Assembly (NCBI RefSeq): GCF_016863615.1
Contig: NZ_BOPF01000048.1
Coordinates: 1 to 64,000 of the forward strand
DNA from: Virgisporangium aliadipatigenens
Lineage (GTDB): Bacteria > Actinomycetota > Actinomycetes > Mycobacteriales > Micromonosporaceae
DNA: 64,000 nucleotides
Reading direction: 5' to 3'
Positions 1 to 8,191 of this stretch are shown here, in pieces. Under the pieces are notes generated by a model, which worked only from the letters and a program-made list of their open reading frames with translations, ran no database searches and was not told the origin of the DNA. Each line of letters starts with the position of its first letter. Positions within the stretch are counted from its first letter, which is position 1. Both the position numbers and the translations under genes were made by a program.

Positions 1-90
1 GGTCCGTCCACGGGTGGATGCGGCGTGCGCATAGTGCGCATCCGCGATCCGCGTTGGCCGGGTTCGTCACCCGTCGGCACGCTCGTCCAC

Positions 91-1020
91 ATGATCCAGT
101 CAGTCAGAAAAGCAGGCGTGGTCGTCGCCGCGACGGCTGCCGCCCTCGCGGCCCTGTCCCTGTCTCCGGCAGAGGCCGCCGACGCCGGCCGCGGGCCGGC
201 CGTCACGCACATCGACCTGCCCGACGGGTTCCCACCCGAGTCCATCGCCGTCGAGAACGGCACGGCCTACCTCGGTTCCCGCGCCGACGGCGACATCTAC
301 GCCCTCGACCTGAGGTCCGGCCGGGGCAAGGTGATCAGCCAGGGTCCGGGAACGCAGTCCCTCGGGCTGGCCATCGACAGCCGGCGGCGCCAGTTGTGGG
401 TCGCGGGCGGCGTGTCCGGCGACGCACGCGTGCTCGACCTGCGAACCGGCGCGATCCTCGCCGAATACCAACTGGTGCCCGCGGGGTCGCCGGCGTTCAT
501 CAACGACGTGCTGCTGACCCCGCGGGGCGCGGTGTTCACCGACTCGGTCCACGACACCCTGTACCGGGTCCGGGACGGCCGGGTCGAACGCGTTCCGCTG
601 ACCGGGGAGTGGGTGGAGACGCCGCAGTACAACGCCAACGGCATCACCACCACACCCGACGGCCGGGCGATGCTGATCGTCAACTCCACCACCGGCGAGC
701 TGTTCCGCGTCGAGGAGGACGGCCGGGCGACGCGGGCCGATCTCGGCGGGCAGATCTTCACCCATCCCGACGGCGTGCTCCGCGAGGGCCGCACGCTGTA
801 CGTCGTGCAGAACGCGATCGACGCGATCGCCGTCGTCGAGCTCGACCGTTCCGGCACGGCCGGCCGGCTCGTCGAGACGCTGCGGACGGACGACTTCGAC
901 GTGCCGACCGCGGTCGCCCGATTCGGGGACCGGCTGTACGTGCCCAACGCCCGGTTCGGTGTGGAGGAGCAGCCGGACACCGAGTACTGGCTGACCGCGC
1001 TCAAGGTCGACCGCCACTGA
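91..1020 (+). CDS. Secreted SMP-30/gluconolactonase-like beta-propeller protein
   Basis: Predicted protein of 309 aa with a Sec-type signal peptide (KAG, then an Ala-rich stretch ending near PAEA, about residue 29). The rest has the repeating short motifs of six-bladed SMP-30/gluconolactonase propellers, such as SPAFINDVLLTPRGAVFTDS and NANGITTTPDG. Members of this family hydrolyse sugar lactones, but many secreted actinobacterial members have no known substrate. An upstream ATG at 25 is in frame, but it adds 22 charged residues before the signal peptide, so 91 is preferred. No clear ribosome site is visible before 91, so it may be leaderless. It stands alone, 172 bases ahead of the Hsp70-like gene. 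Function is inferred from the fold only. Confidence 0.75.
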   Translation: MIQSVRKAGVVVAATAAALAALSLSPAEAADAGRGPAVTHIDLPDGFPPESIAVENGTAYLGSRADGDIYALDLRSGRGKVISQGPGTQSLGLAIDSRRRQLWVAGGVSGDARVLDLRTGAILAEYQLVPAGSPAFINDVLLTPRGAVFTDSVHDTLYRVRDGRVERVPLTGEWVETPQYNANGITTTPDGRAMLIVNSTTGELFRVEEDGRATRADLGGQIFTHPDGVLREGRTLYVVQNAIDAIAVVELDRSGTAGRLVETLRTDDFDVPTAVARFGDRLYVPNARFGVEEQPDTEYWLTALKVDRH

Positions 1021-1192
1021 CCCGAACCGCGCATCGGGGGCACGCCTCACCACGAGACGTGCCCCTTCGCGTCGCGCACGTGGAGCGGAGTACTGGGTGG
1101 AGGACCAGTGTTTCGGGAGACCGGCGGTGGAATGTGCCGGTTGCACGGAGAAAGCAGCGGGGTCGCTTTCGGCGAATTTGTACTGTGGCCGG

Positions 1193-3496
1193 ATGCGTGG
1201 CGCTGCCTATCAACTGGGGATCGACCTGGGATCGTCGACGACGGTCGCCGTTGTCCGGGGCGCCGACGGGCTGGTGCGGCCCCTGCTGTTCGACGGGTCG
1301 CCGCTGCTGTCCTCCGGCGTGTTCGCCGGCCCGGACGGCATCCTCACCGGCGCCGACGCCGAACGGGCGGCCGTCGCGCAACCGGCCGGCCTGGAGGCCA
1401 ATCCGAAGCGCTGCGTCGACGACGAGAACGTCTGGCTCGGGGATCGCGCGTACCCGGTCGCGGACCTGCTCGGCGCGATTCTCGCCCGGGTGCTGGCCGA
1501 GGCGCGGCGGGTCACCGGCGGCGAGCCGGAACACGTCGTGCTGACGCACCCGGCCGGTTGGGGAGCGACGCGGCTGGCCGTGCTGAGCGAAGCGGCGCGA
1601 CGGGGCGGGCTGGGGGCGTTCGGTCTGGTGCCGGAGCCGGTCGCCGCGGCCTACCACTTCGCCTTCACGCAACGGCGGCGGATCGAACCGGGGCAGACGC
1701 TGCTCGTCTACGACCTCGGCGCGGGGACGTTCGATGTCAGCGCGGTGCGCGCGACGGCGGACGGGTTCGAGATCGTGGGCTCGGCCGGACTGGTCGACGT
1801 CGGCGGGCTCGACCTCGACGCGGCGGTCGTGGCGTACGCGCGCGCGGCCACCGCGGGGGCCGTTCACGAGTGGCAGCGCCTCGACGCGCCGGCGAACGCG
1901 GCCGACCGGCAGGCCCGGTACGTGTTGTGGCGGGGCGCCCGGGCCGTCAAGGAACAGCTGTCCCGCCATCCGACCGCCGACCTGCAGGTGCCGCTGGTCG
2001 ACACCGGCGTCCGCGTCGTGCGCGACGAACTGGAGGCGATGGCGACGCCGTTCCTGGATCGCACCGTCGAGTGCGTGCGGGGGCTGCTGCGCGAGAGCCG
2101 GCTGACCGGAGCCGACCTCAGCGCGATCTTCCTGGTCGGCGGCTCCACGCGGGTGCCGTTGATCGCCACGATGCTGCACCGGGCGTTCGGGGTGGCGCCG
2201 ACCGTGCTGGACCAGCCGGAACTGGTCGTCGCGGAGGGCAGCCTGCACGGGCTCGCCGCGGTGCGGCCGGACGCGGCGGCGGGCACAGCAGAGGCCGCGG
2301 CGGCACCGGGAACGGCGGCACCGAGCGCCGTCGCGCCGGGGGTGACGGCCGCGTGGCCGGCGTACGGGCCGGATCTCGCGGGGCAGGTCCCGGTTCCGGC
2401 GCCGACCCCGGCTCGGCGGCCGAGAGGGCGCCTGCTCGTGGCCGGCGGCGTCGCGGCGCTGCTGCTCGCCTCCGCCGGCGCTGTCACGGCCTACAACGCC
2501 GCCGCGTCCCGCGGGGAGAAGAGCGGCCGGAAGACGTCGTCCACCGGACCGGCCTCGGCGCCGAGATCGCCCGGGCCGGCCGGGCCCGGTGTGTCGGGTG
2601 CGCCCCAGGCAGCGGGGGACCCGAAGGGGCAGGCGCTCGGCGGGCACACCGACATCGTGTCGGCCGTCGCGTTCAGCCCGGACAGCGCGGCGCTCGCCAC
2701 CGCCAGCAACGACCGCACGGTGCTGCTGTGGAGCGTCGCTTCGCCCGACCGCCCGCGGTTCACCCTCGGCGGCCACAACGACTCGGTGCTCAGCCTCGCG
2801 TACAACCCGAAGGCGGAGAGCCTCGCCACGGGCAGCGGCGACGGCACCGCACGCATCTGGACGCTGCACAACAACCAGACCCTGCGCACGCTGAGCGGAC
2901 AGTCGATCGCGGTGTGGAGCGTGGCGTTCAGCCCGGACGGGAAGACGCTGGCCACCGGCGGTGACAACGGGTCGATCCGGCTGTGGGACGCCGGCACCGG
3001 GGCGTTCCAGCGCGACCTCACCGGCCACACGCAGTCGGCGCACGGCCTGGCGTTCAGCCCGGACGGCAAGACCCTCGCCAGCACCGCGCACGACAACACC
3101 CTGCGCCTGTGGAACGTGGCGACCGGGGCGCAGAAGTCCGTCTACGAGGACTCGGCGTCCAGCGGCGTGGCGTTCAGCCCGGACGGGAAGTATCTCGCCG
3201 CGGTCACCGGCGACGAGGGGCTGCGGGTGCGGGACGCCGCGAGCGGCGCGGAGGTGCGGGTGATCCGGGCCGACTTCGGTGCCGCGGTCGACGCGGTGGC
3301 GTTCAGCGCCGACGGCAAGCGGATGGCCGTCGCTACGGACAAGGGGACGATCGCCCTGTACACCGTGGCGGACTGGCGCGCGGTGGGCTCGTTGACCGGA
3401 CCCACCCAGTCCATCCGGTCGGTGGCGTTCAGCCCGGACGGGAAGTTCCTCGCGGCCGGGTGCGTCGACCGGAACGCGTGGCTGTGGCGGCTGTAG
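1193..3496 (+). CDS. Hsp70-type ATPase fused through a TM segment to a seven-blade WD40 propeller
   Basis: Predicted protein of 767 aa. Residues 1-380 are an actin-fold Hsp70/DnaK nucleotide-binding domain: phosphate-1 loop GIDLGSSTTVAVV at 9-21, phosphate-2 LLVYDLGAGTFDVSAV near 172-188, adenosine motif FLVGGSTRVPL near 312-323. The usual peptide-binding domain is absent. After an Ala/Pro linker comes one hydrophobic segment (about 412-435), a Ser/Pro/Gly linker, and from about 481 to the end seven WD40-like repeats, most carrying VAFSPDGK. If the N-terminus is cytoplasmic, the propeller is outside. An ATG at 1097 is in frame but adds 32 residues before the conserved ATPase start, so 1193 is chosen. 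Such architectures occur in actinobacteria but I know of no defined role. It could couple ATP state to an extracytoplasmic protein scaffold. Confidence 0.85.
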   Translation: MRGAAYQLGIDLGSSTTVAVVRGADGLVRPLLFDGSPLLSSGVFAGPDGILTGADAERAAVAQPAGLEANPKRCVDDENVWLGDRAYPVADLLGAILARVLAEARRVTGGEPEHVVLTHPAGWGATRLAVLSEAARRGGLGAFGLVPEPVAAAYHFAFTQRRRIEPGQTLLVYDLGAGTFDVSAVRATADGFEIVGSAGLVDVGGLDLDAAVVAYARAATAGAVHEWQRLDAPANAADRQARYVLWRGARAVKEQLSRHPTADLQVPLVDTGVRVVRDELEAMATPFLDRTVECVRGLLRESRLTGADLSAIFLVGGSTRVPLIATMLHRAFGVAPTVLDQPELVVAEGSLHGLAAVRPDAAAGTAEAAAAPGTAAPSAVAPGVTAAWPAYGPDLAGQVPVPAPTPARRPRGRLLVAGGVAALLLASAGAVTAYNAAASRGEKSGRKTSSTGPASAPRSPGPAGPGVSGAPQAAGDPKGQALGGHTDIVSAVAFSPDSAALATASNDRTVLLWSVASPDRPRFTLGGHNDSVLSLAYNPKAESLATGSGDGTARIWTLHNNQTLRTLSGQSIAVWSVAFSPDGKTLATGGDNGSIRLWDAGTGAFQRDLTGHTQSAHGLAFSPDGKTLASTAHDNTLRLWNVATGAQKSVYEDSASSGVAFSPDGKYLAAVTGDEGLRVRDAASGAEVRVIRADFGAAVDAVAFSADGKRMAVATDKGTIALYTVADWRAVGSLTGPTQSIRSVAFSPDGKFLAAGCVDRNAWLWRL

Positions 3497-3547
3497 CCCC
3501 TACTTCTCCGGCGGGGCGTGGGGCTATCCTGCCGAGCGGCCGCCGTG

Positions 3548-3578
3548 TCGAAATCCCGGACGCGGTTCGGTATTTCGA
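3548..3578. promoter_or_regulatory. Inverted TCGAAAT/ATTTCGA pair upstream of the IclR gene
   Basis: TCGAAAT at 3548-3554 is mirrored by ATTTCGA at 3572-3578, ending 13 bases before the iclR-type start codon. The same core recurs as a perfect palindrome upstream of the ABC transporter operon (4451-4464). This suggests autoregulation by the adjacent IclR protein; that is inference. Confidence 0.5.
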
Positions 3579-3591
3579 AGGGACTGGATCC

Positions 3592-4359
3592 ATGCCCCGT
3601 GTGGTGCCGGCGGTCATCCGCTCACTCGACATCCTCGAACTGTTCCTGGACAACGCCCGGCTGTCGGCCCGGGAGATCGCCGAACGGCTCGGCCTGCCCC
3701 GCACCACCGTGCACGAACTGCTCGTCACGCTCGTCGCCCGTTCCTACCTGATCTCCGTGCCGGGTCAGCCGGTGCAGTTCCGGCTGGGCATGTCGGTACT
3801 GCGGCTCGGTGCGGCGTTCGCCGGGCAGCTGGACCTGGTCCGCGAGGCGCAGGACGTGGCGCAGGACGTCGCCGCCGCCTGTGACGAGGCGGTGCACGTG
3901 GCCGTGCTCGACGGCACCGACGTGATGTACGTGGTGAAGGTCGACAGCACCCACCCGGTCCGGATGGTGTCGGCGGTCGGCCGGCGGCTGCCCGCGCACT
4001 GCACGGCGGTCGGCAAGATGCTGCTGTCCAGCCTCGAGCCGTTCGACCTCGACGCGCTCGTCCCGGACCGCGAGCTGGTGGGCATGACGCCGGCGAGCGT
4101 CACCGACCCGGTGCGGCTGCGCGCGGAACTCGAGCGGGTCCGCGTCGCCGGCGTGGCGTTCGACGACGGCGAGTCCGACAGTGCGGTGCGCTGTGTCGCC
4201 GCGCCGGTGCGTGAGCACTCCGGCCGGACCGTCGCCGCGATGAGCGTCTCGGCGCCGATCATCCGCTGGACGCCGGACACGCACGACGAGTGGACCCGGC
4301 TGGTCAAACAGGGGGCGGCCGCGCTCTCGTCCCGACTGGGGTTTCTCCCACCAGCCTGA
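3592..4359 (+). CDS. IclR-family transcriptional regulator
   Basis: Predicted protein of 255 aa, the usual IclR length. An N-terminal winged helix-turn-helix (residues about 5-60, LSAREIAERLGLPRTTVHELL) is followed by the IclR effector domain, with its typical blocks VVKVDSTHPVRMVSAVGRRLPAHCTAVGKMLL (given here in part: RMVSAVGRRLPAHCTAVGK), VAFDDGESDSAVRCVAAPV and AMSVSAP near the end. It sits 381 bases upstream of a sugar importer/xylanase operon on the same strand, and matching TCGAAAT-type motifs lie before both. It is therefore the likely local regulator of xylo-oligosaccharide uptake. Whether it represses or activates cannot be seen. The operator cluster just past a good promoter favours repression. 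Confidence 0.9.
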   Translation: MPRVVPAVIRSLDILELFLDNARLSAREIAERLGLPRTTVHELLVTLVARSYLISVPGQPVQFRLGMSVLRLGAAFAGQLDLVREAQDVAQDVAAACDEAVHVAVLDGTDVMYVVKVDSTHPVRMVSAVGRRLPAHCTAVGKMLLSSLEPFDLDALVPDRELVGMTPASVTDPVRLRAELERVRVAGVAFDDGESDSAVRCVAAPVREHSGRTVAAMSVSAPIIRWTPDTHDEWTRLVKQGAAALSSRLGFLPPA

Positions 4360-4389
4360 CCTCCGGCGCCGCCGGCGGGGCGCTGTTCA

Positions 4390-4418
4390 TTGACACCTCC
4401 AGCGCCGTCCTCTAGCGT
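4390..4418 (+). promoter_or_regulatory. Promoter P1 of the xylo-oligosaccharide operon
   Basis: TTGACA at 4390-4395, a 17-base spacer and TAGCGT at 4413-4418 form a vegetative-type actinobacterial promoter. The predicted transcription start (about 4425) lies at the edge of the TCGAA operator cluster. Confidence 0.55.
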
Positions 4419-4427
4419 CGCGACCAC

Positions 4428-4464
4428 TCGAATCGATATCTCGAACTCTGTTCGAAATTTCGAA
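4428..4464. promoter_or_regulatory. Operator cluster with 14-base palindrome, probable IclR site
   Basis: TCGAA occurs at 4428 and 4441, and the perfect palindrome TTCGAAATTTCGAA at 4451-4464. The ATTTCGA core matches the pair upstream of the adjacent IclR gene. Its position directly after P1 suggests it blocks transcription when occupied. Confidence 0.6.
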
Positions 4465-4569
4465 CCACGGGGAGGTGGCGCGAAGAACGGTCGACGCCGT
4501 GCCTTTTGCACGTGCGTCATTGCTTCATGTTCTTTTCGCTATTCCGTTCGGCACGCAGAAAATAGCCTA

Positions 4570-4599
4570 TTGACCCGCTCCATTCTTTCGTCGTAGCGT
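4570..4599 (+). promoter_or_regulatory. Possible second promoter P2 of the operon
   Basis: TTGACC at 4570-4575 is followed after 18 bases by TAGCGT at 4594-4599, the same -10 hexamer as P1. No operator copy overlaps it, so if active it could give basal expression. Confidence 0.4.
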
Positions 4600-4740
4600 G
4601 CGGCACGCGCGTAATCCATCGGGAGAATCACTCGGAAGTTTCGGAACATTGCGAGTGATGAATTGGCGCACGCCCCTCGCGCACCGCCTCCCGAGCCCCT
4701 CGTGCGTGCTGTGCTGAGGCGACGAAGGAGGCAACGTTCC

Positions 4741-6174
4741 ATGGAAGCAAAGCCGGTGTGGACACGGCGTGGCGTGCTCGGGATGGGCGCGGGGGTACTC
4801 GGCGCGGCGGGTCTCGCCGCGTGCGGCGACGGCGGCTCGGGGTCGAAGCCCCCGGTCGCCGCGGAGGTCCCGAAAGAACTCGTCGACGCCGCGGCGTCGA
4901 TGAAGGGCTCCTCGATGGGAGTGCTGTCCCAGAAGCTGTATTCGGTGGCGGCGAACGAGGCGCTCGACGTTTCCATCAAGAAATTCGCCGACGCCACCGG
5001 CACCAAGATCGAGAACAGTCTGGTCCAGGCCGACGCGGGTGACGTGGTGGCCAAGATCCACGCCGAGGTCCAGGGCGGCGTCGCGCGCGACCTCGCGTTC
5101 ATGACCGACAACCGCTTCGTCGCGCAGTTCCAGGCGCTGGGCGACCTGGAGGACGTGACCGACGTCGTCAAGGCGCTGACGGCCAAGTACGGCGAGCCCA
5201 GCAGCGAGGCCAAGAACTTCTGCGTCTTCGACGGCAAGTGGGTGGCCATCCCGTATCACTTCATCGGCATCGGGTCGTTCCTGCGCAAGGACTGGATGCA
5301 GGAGAAGGGCATCACCCCCAAGGAGAACTACACCTGGGAGGAACTGCGCGACCTCTGCCTGGCGATCTCCAACCCGGACAAGCGCCGGTTCGGCTGGGGC
5401 ATGACCGTCAACCGCTCCGGTGACGCCAACGGCATGATCGAGGCGCTGATCAACGCCTACGGCGGGGCGATCGCCTCCAACGACGGCCGCAAGGTCACCT
5501 TCGACTCGCCAGAGACGGTGCAGGCGGTGACCTTCCTCGGCGACATCTACACCAACAACAAGTACAAGCCGATGCTGCCGCCCGGTGTGCAGAGCTGGAC
5601 CGACTCCAGCAACAACGAGAACTGGCTCGCCGGCATCCTGGGCTACACCCGCAACCAGTTCAGCGTCTACGCGGACTCCAAGACGAAGAAGAACCCCGTC
5701 TACGAGAACACCCACGTCTTCTCCGACTGCACCGGGCCGGCGACCGACAAGCCGCTGATGTTCGGCCAGTCCCAGGCGTTCGTGGTCTTCAAGGGCGCCA
5801 AGAACGCCCCGCTCGCCAAGCTCCTCGCGCAGTACCTGATCACCGCGCCGGCGCTGCTCGGCGTGGCGAAGGAGGCGCCCGGCCTGGCACTGCCCGCCTG
5901 GGAGAAGGTCTGGGACGCCGACCCGTACTTCACCAGCGGCGACCCCGGCTTCCCGATCATGCGCAAGATCACCCAGCAGCCGCTGCCGCTGACCACGAAG
6001 AACGGCCTCAGCTTCCCGCAGAAGGCCAGCGCGGGCCAGCAGGCCGCCGTCGCCGCCTACGTGCTCACCGACATGATGCAGGAGGTCGTGCAGGGCAAGG
6101 CGCCCGCGCAGGCGGTGAAGTCCGCGCACGCCAAGATGGTGCAGATCTTCAACCAGCAGGGTCTGCCGCAGTGA
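4741..6174 (+). CDS. Sugar ABC transporter substrate-binding lipoprotein
   Basis: Predicted protein of 477 aa. The N-terminus has twin arginines (TRRGVLG) and a lipobox LAAC with the lipidated Cys at residue 28, so it is probably a Tat-exported lipoprotein anchored outside the membrane. The mature part has family 1 extracellular solute-binding features: a hinge-like NRFVAQFQALGDLEDVTD region, a mid-protein WEELRDLCLAISNPDKRRFG block and a C-terminal helical end. The ATG at 4741 has GAAGGAGG about 10 bases before it. It overlaps the next gene by GTGA, so binding protein and permease are translationally coupled. With GH10 and GH120 downstream, xylo-oligosaccharides are the likely ligand; that is inference. 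Confidence 0.9.
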   Translation: MEAKPVWTRRGVLGMGAGVLGAAGLAACGDGGSGSKPPVAAEVPKELVDAAASMKGSSMGVLSQKLYSVAANEALDVSIKKFADATGTKIENSLVQADAGDVVAKIHAEVQGGVARDLAFMTDNRFVAQFQALGDLEDVTDVVKALTAKYGEPSSEAKNFCVFDGKWVAIPYHFIGIGSFLRKDWMQEKGITPKENYTWEELRDLCLAISNPDKRRFGWGMTVNRSGDANGMIEALINAYGGAIASNDGRKVTFDSPETVQAVTFLGDIYTNNKYKPMLPPGVQSWTDSSNNENWLAGILGYTRNQFSVYADSKTKKNPVYENTHVFSDCTGPATDKPLMFGQSQAFVVFKGAKNAPLAKLLAQYLITAPALLGVAKEAPGLALPAWEKVWDADPYFTSGDPGFPIMRKITQQPLPLTTKNGLSFPQKASAGQQAAVAAYVLTDMMQEVVQGKAPAQAVKSAHAKMVQIFNQQGLPQ

Positions 6175-8189
6175 CGACGCTCCGGCCGGCGCCGGCCCCG
6201 GCGAAGCGGGCATCCGCACCGCCGGGGTCCGGCTCGCTCACCCCCACCCAGCGCCGGCTGGGTCGCGACTGGCGGCTCGCGACGCTGTTCCTGGCGCCCA
6301 TGGCCGTTCTGGTCGGCGGGCTCGTGCTGCTGCCGATCGCCCGCTCCGCCATCACCAGCACGACCGAACGCCACGGGTCGGAGAGCGTCTTCGTCGGCCT
6401 GGACAACTACGCCGCCCTCGTCGACGACGAGATGTTCCGCACCGGCGTGCTGAACTCCTTCGTCTTCACCGCCTACGCCGAGGTGTTCAAGGTGGTGCTG
6501 GGGCTTTCCGCGGCGCTGCTGCTGCACCATCGCAAGCGCGGGCGGGCCGTGCTGGCCGGGCTGCTGCTCCTGCCGTGGGTGGTGCCGACGGTGGTGACGG
6601 CGTTCAGCTGGCGTTCGCTGCTGGACCCCATCTTCGGCAGCGTCAACATCCTGCTCACCGACTCGGGGATCGGGCCGCTGCTGGCCCAGCTCCACCTCGT
6701 CGACAGCTGGCCGGCGGGCTGGCTGTCCGACCCGAACCTGGCCATGCCGTCGGTGATCATGGTGAACGTGTGGAAGGGCATCCCGTTCTTCACCGTCACG
6801 TTCCTCGCCGGGTTGAAGGCCATCCCCGCGGACCTGTACGAGGCGGCCACCATCGACGGCGCCTCGGCGTGGCAACGGTTCCGCCACGTGACGCTGCCCG
6901 GGCTGCGCCACGTCATCACCGTCACGGTGACGCTCTCCTCGATCTGGACGTTCAACAACTTCGACCTCATCTGGCTGCTGACGCAGGGCGGCCCGGGCGA
7001 CGCGACCGCGCCGTACGTGCTCGTCGCCTACTCCAAGGCGATCCTGCAGCTCCAGTACGGCGCCGGGGCCGCGGTCACGCTCGTCATGCTGCCGATCATC
7101 GGCGCGCTGGTCTTCGTCCTGGTCCGGTTGATGCGACCGGACACCGGCGCCCCGGCACCGCGCAAGGCCCGCACGGAGGAACGGTTCGCGACGATGCGCA
7201 AGGCGCTGCCGTGGGCCGTCACCCTGCTGGTCACCGGCCTGCTCGCGGTGGCGTCGCCGCAGATCTTCTGGAAGGCGCTGGTGGTCCTCGCGGTGATCCT
7301 GCTGATCGCGGCGGCGGTCGGCAAGGTGGTGTCGACGCTGCAGACCCGGGGACGCCGCCGCGCGTCGTCGGTCGCCTCGCGGCTCGGCTCCGGGGTCGCC
7401 ATCGCCGGGCTGCTCTTCTTCGTGCTGAGCCCGCTGTACTGGATCCTCGTCACGGCGTTCAAGTCCGAGGACCAGATCGTCATGCGCAACAGCGACCTGT
7501 GGCCGACGCCGTGGACGACGCAGCAGTTCACCGACCTGTTCACCCTGCAGCCGTTCGGCCGCTGGTACCTGAACACCATCCTGGTCTCGCTCGCGTCCAC
7601 CCTGGTGGCGCTGGTCTGCGCGGCGCTCGCGGGGTACGCGCTGGCCCGGCTGCGGTTCCGCGGGGCACAGAGCTTCACCGTCACGGTCCTGCTCACCTAC
7701 GTCATGCCGGGCGCGTTGCTGTTCATCCCGCTGTACCAGCTGCTGATCGGGTTGCGGCTCACCGACTCGCTGTGGTCGCTGATGCTCACCTATCCGACGT
7801 TCACGCTGCCGTTCGCCACCTGGTTGCTGACCGGGTACTTCGCCTCGATCCCGGTCGAGCTGGAGGAGGCGGCGCTGGTCGACGGCTGCACCCGGCTGCA
7901 GGCGTTCGGGCGGGTGGTGCTGCCGCTGGCCAAGCCGGGGTTGCTGGCGGTCGCGCTCTTCACCCTCACCAACGCCTGGAACGAGTTCCTCTTCGCCTTC
8001 GTCTTCATCACCAAGGACGAATACAAGACGCTTCCGGTCGGGATGCAGGCGATGATCACCGGAGACGTGACGCCGCAGGGGCAGCTCGCCGCGGCGTCGC
8101 TGCTGGTGAGCATCCCCGTGGTGATCATGTACGCCTTCGGGCAGCGCTTCCTGACGGAAGGGCTCACCGCGGGCGCGGTGAAGGGTTGA
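6171..8189 (+). CDS. Single-chain ABC sugar permease (MalF-like and MalG-like halves fused)
   Basis: Predicted protein of 672 aa, twice the usual permease size. Residues about 35-315 are a MalF-type permease with EAA loop EAATIDGASAWQRFRHVTLP near 224-243. A charged linker (about 317-341) and two additional hydrophobic segments (about 345-390) follow. Residues about 400-672 are a MalG-type permease with EAA loop EEAALVDGCTRLQAFGRVVLP near 565-585 and the usual end TEGLTAGAVKG. Both halves keep their EAA motifs, so both should contact an ATPase. No stop or frameshift lies between them. The GTG start overlaps the binding-protein stop. No ATPase gene is in the operon, as in actinobacterial systems that share MsiK. 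Confidence 0.88.
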   Translation: MTTLRPAPAPAKRASAPPGSGSLTPTQRRLGRDWRLATLFLAPMAVLVGGLVLLPIARSAITSTTERHGSESVFVGLDNYAALVDDEMFRTGVLNSFVFTAYAEVFKVVLGLSAALLLHHRKRGRAVLAGLLLLPWVVPTVVTAFSWRSLLDPIFGSVNILLTDSGIGPLLAQLHLVDSWPAGWLSDPNLAMPSVIMVNVWKGIPFFTVTFLAGLKAIPADLYEAATIDGASAWQRFRHVTLPGLRHVITVTVTLSSIWTFNNFDLIWLLTQGGPGDATAPYVLVAYSKAILQLQYGAGAAVTLVMLPIIGALVFVLVRLMRPDTGAPAPRKARTEERFATMRKALPWAVTLLVTGLLAVASPQIFWKALVVLAVILLIAAAVGKVVSTLQTRGRRRASSVASRLGSGVAIAGLLFFVLSPLYWILVTAFKSEDQIVMRNSDLWPTPWTTQQFTDLFTLQPFGRWYLNTILVSLASTLVALVCAALAGYALARLRFRGAQSFTVTVLLTYVMPGALLFIPLYQLLIGLRLTDSLWSLMLTYPTFTLPFATWLLTGYFASIPVELEEAALVDGCTRLQAFGRVVLPLAKPGLLAVALFTLTNAWNEFLFAFVFITKDEYKTLPVGMQAMITGDVTPQGQLAAASLLVSIPVVIMYAFGQRFLTEGLTAGAVKG

Positions 8190-8191
8190 GG

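Larger units (their letters stand above)
4360..4740 (+). promoter_or_regulatory. 381-base regulatory region ahead of the xylo-oligosaccharide operon
   Basis: No gene is visible here. The stretch is less GC-rich than its surroundings and holds two promoter-like sequences, a cluster of TCGAA half-sites ending in a 14-base palindrome, and a strong ribosome site (GAAGGAGG, about 10 bases before the ATG at 4741). Confidence 0.7.

Noticed and set aside
1-90. A gene end or regulatory site at the left edge
   Set aside because: No motif, palindrome or convincing coding signal was seen in these bases.
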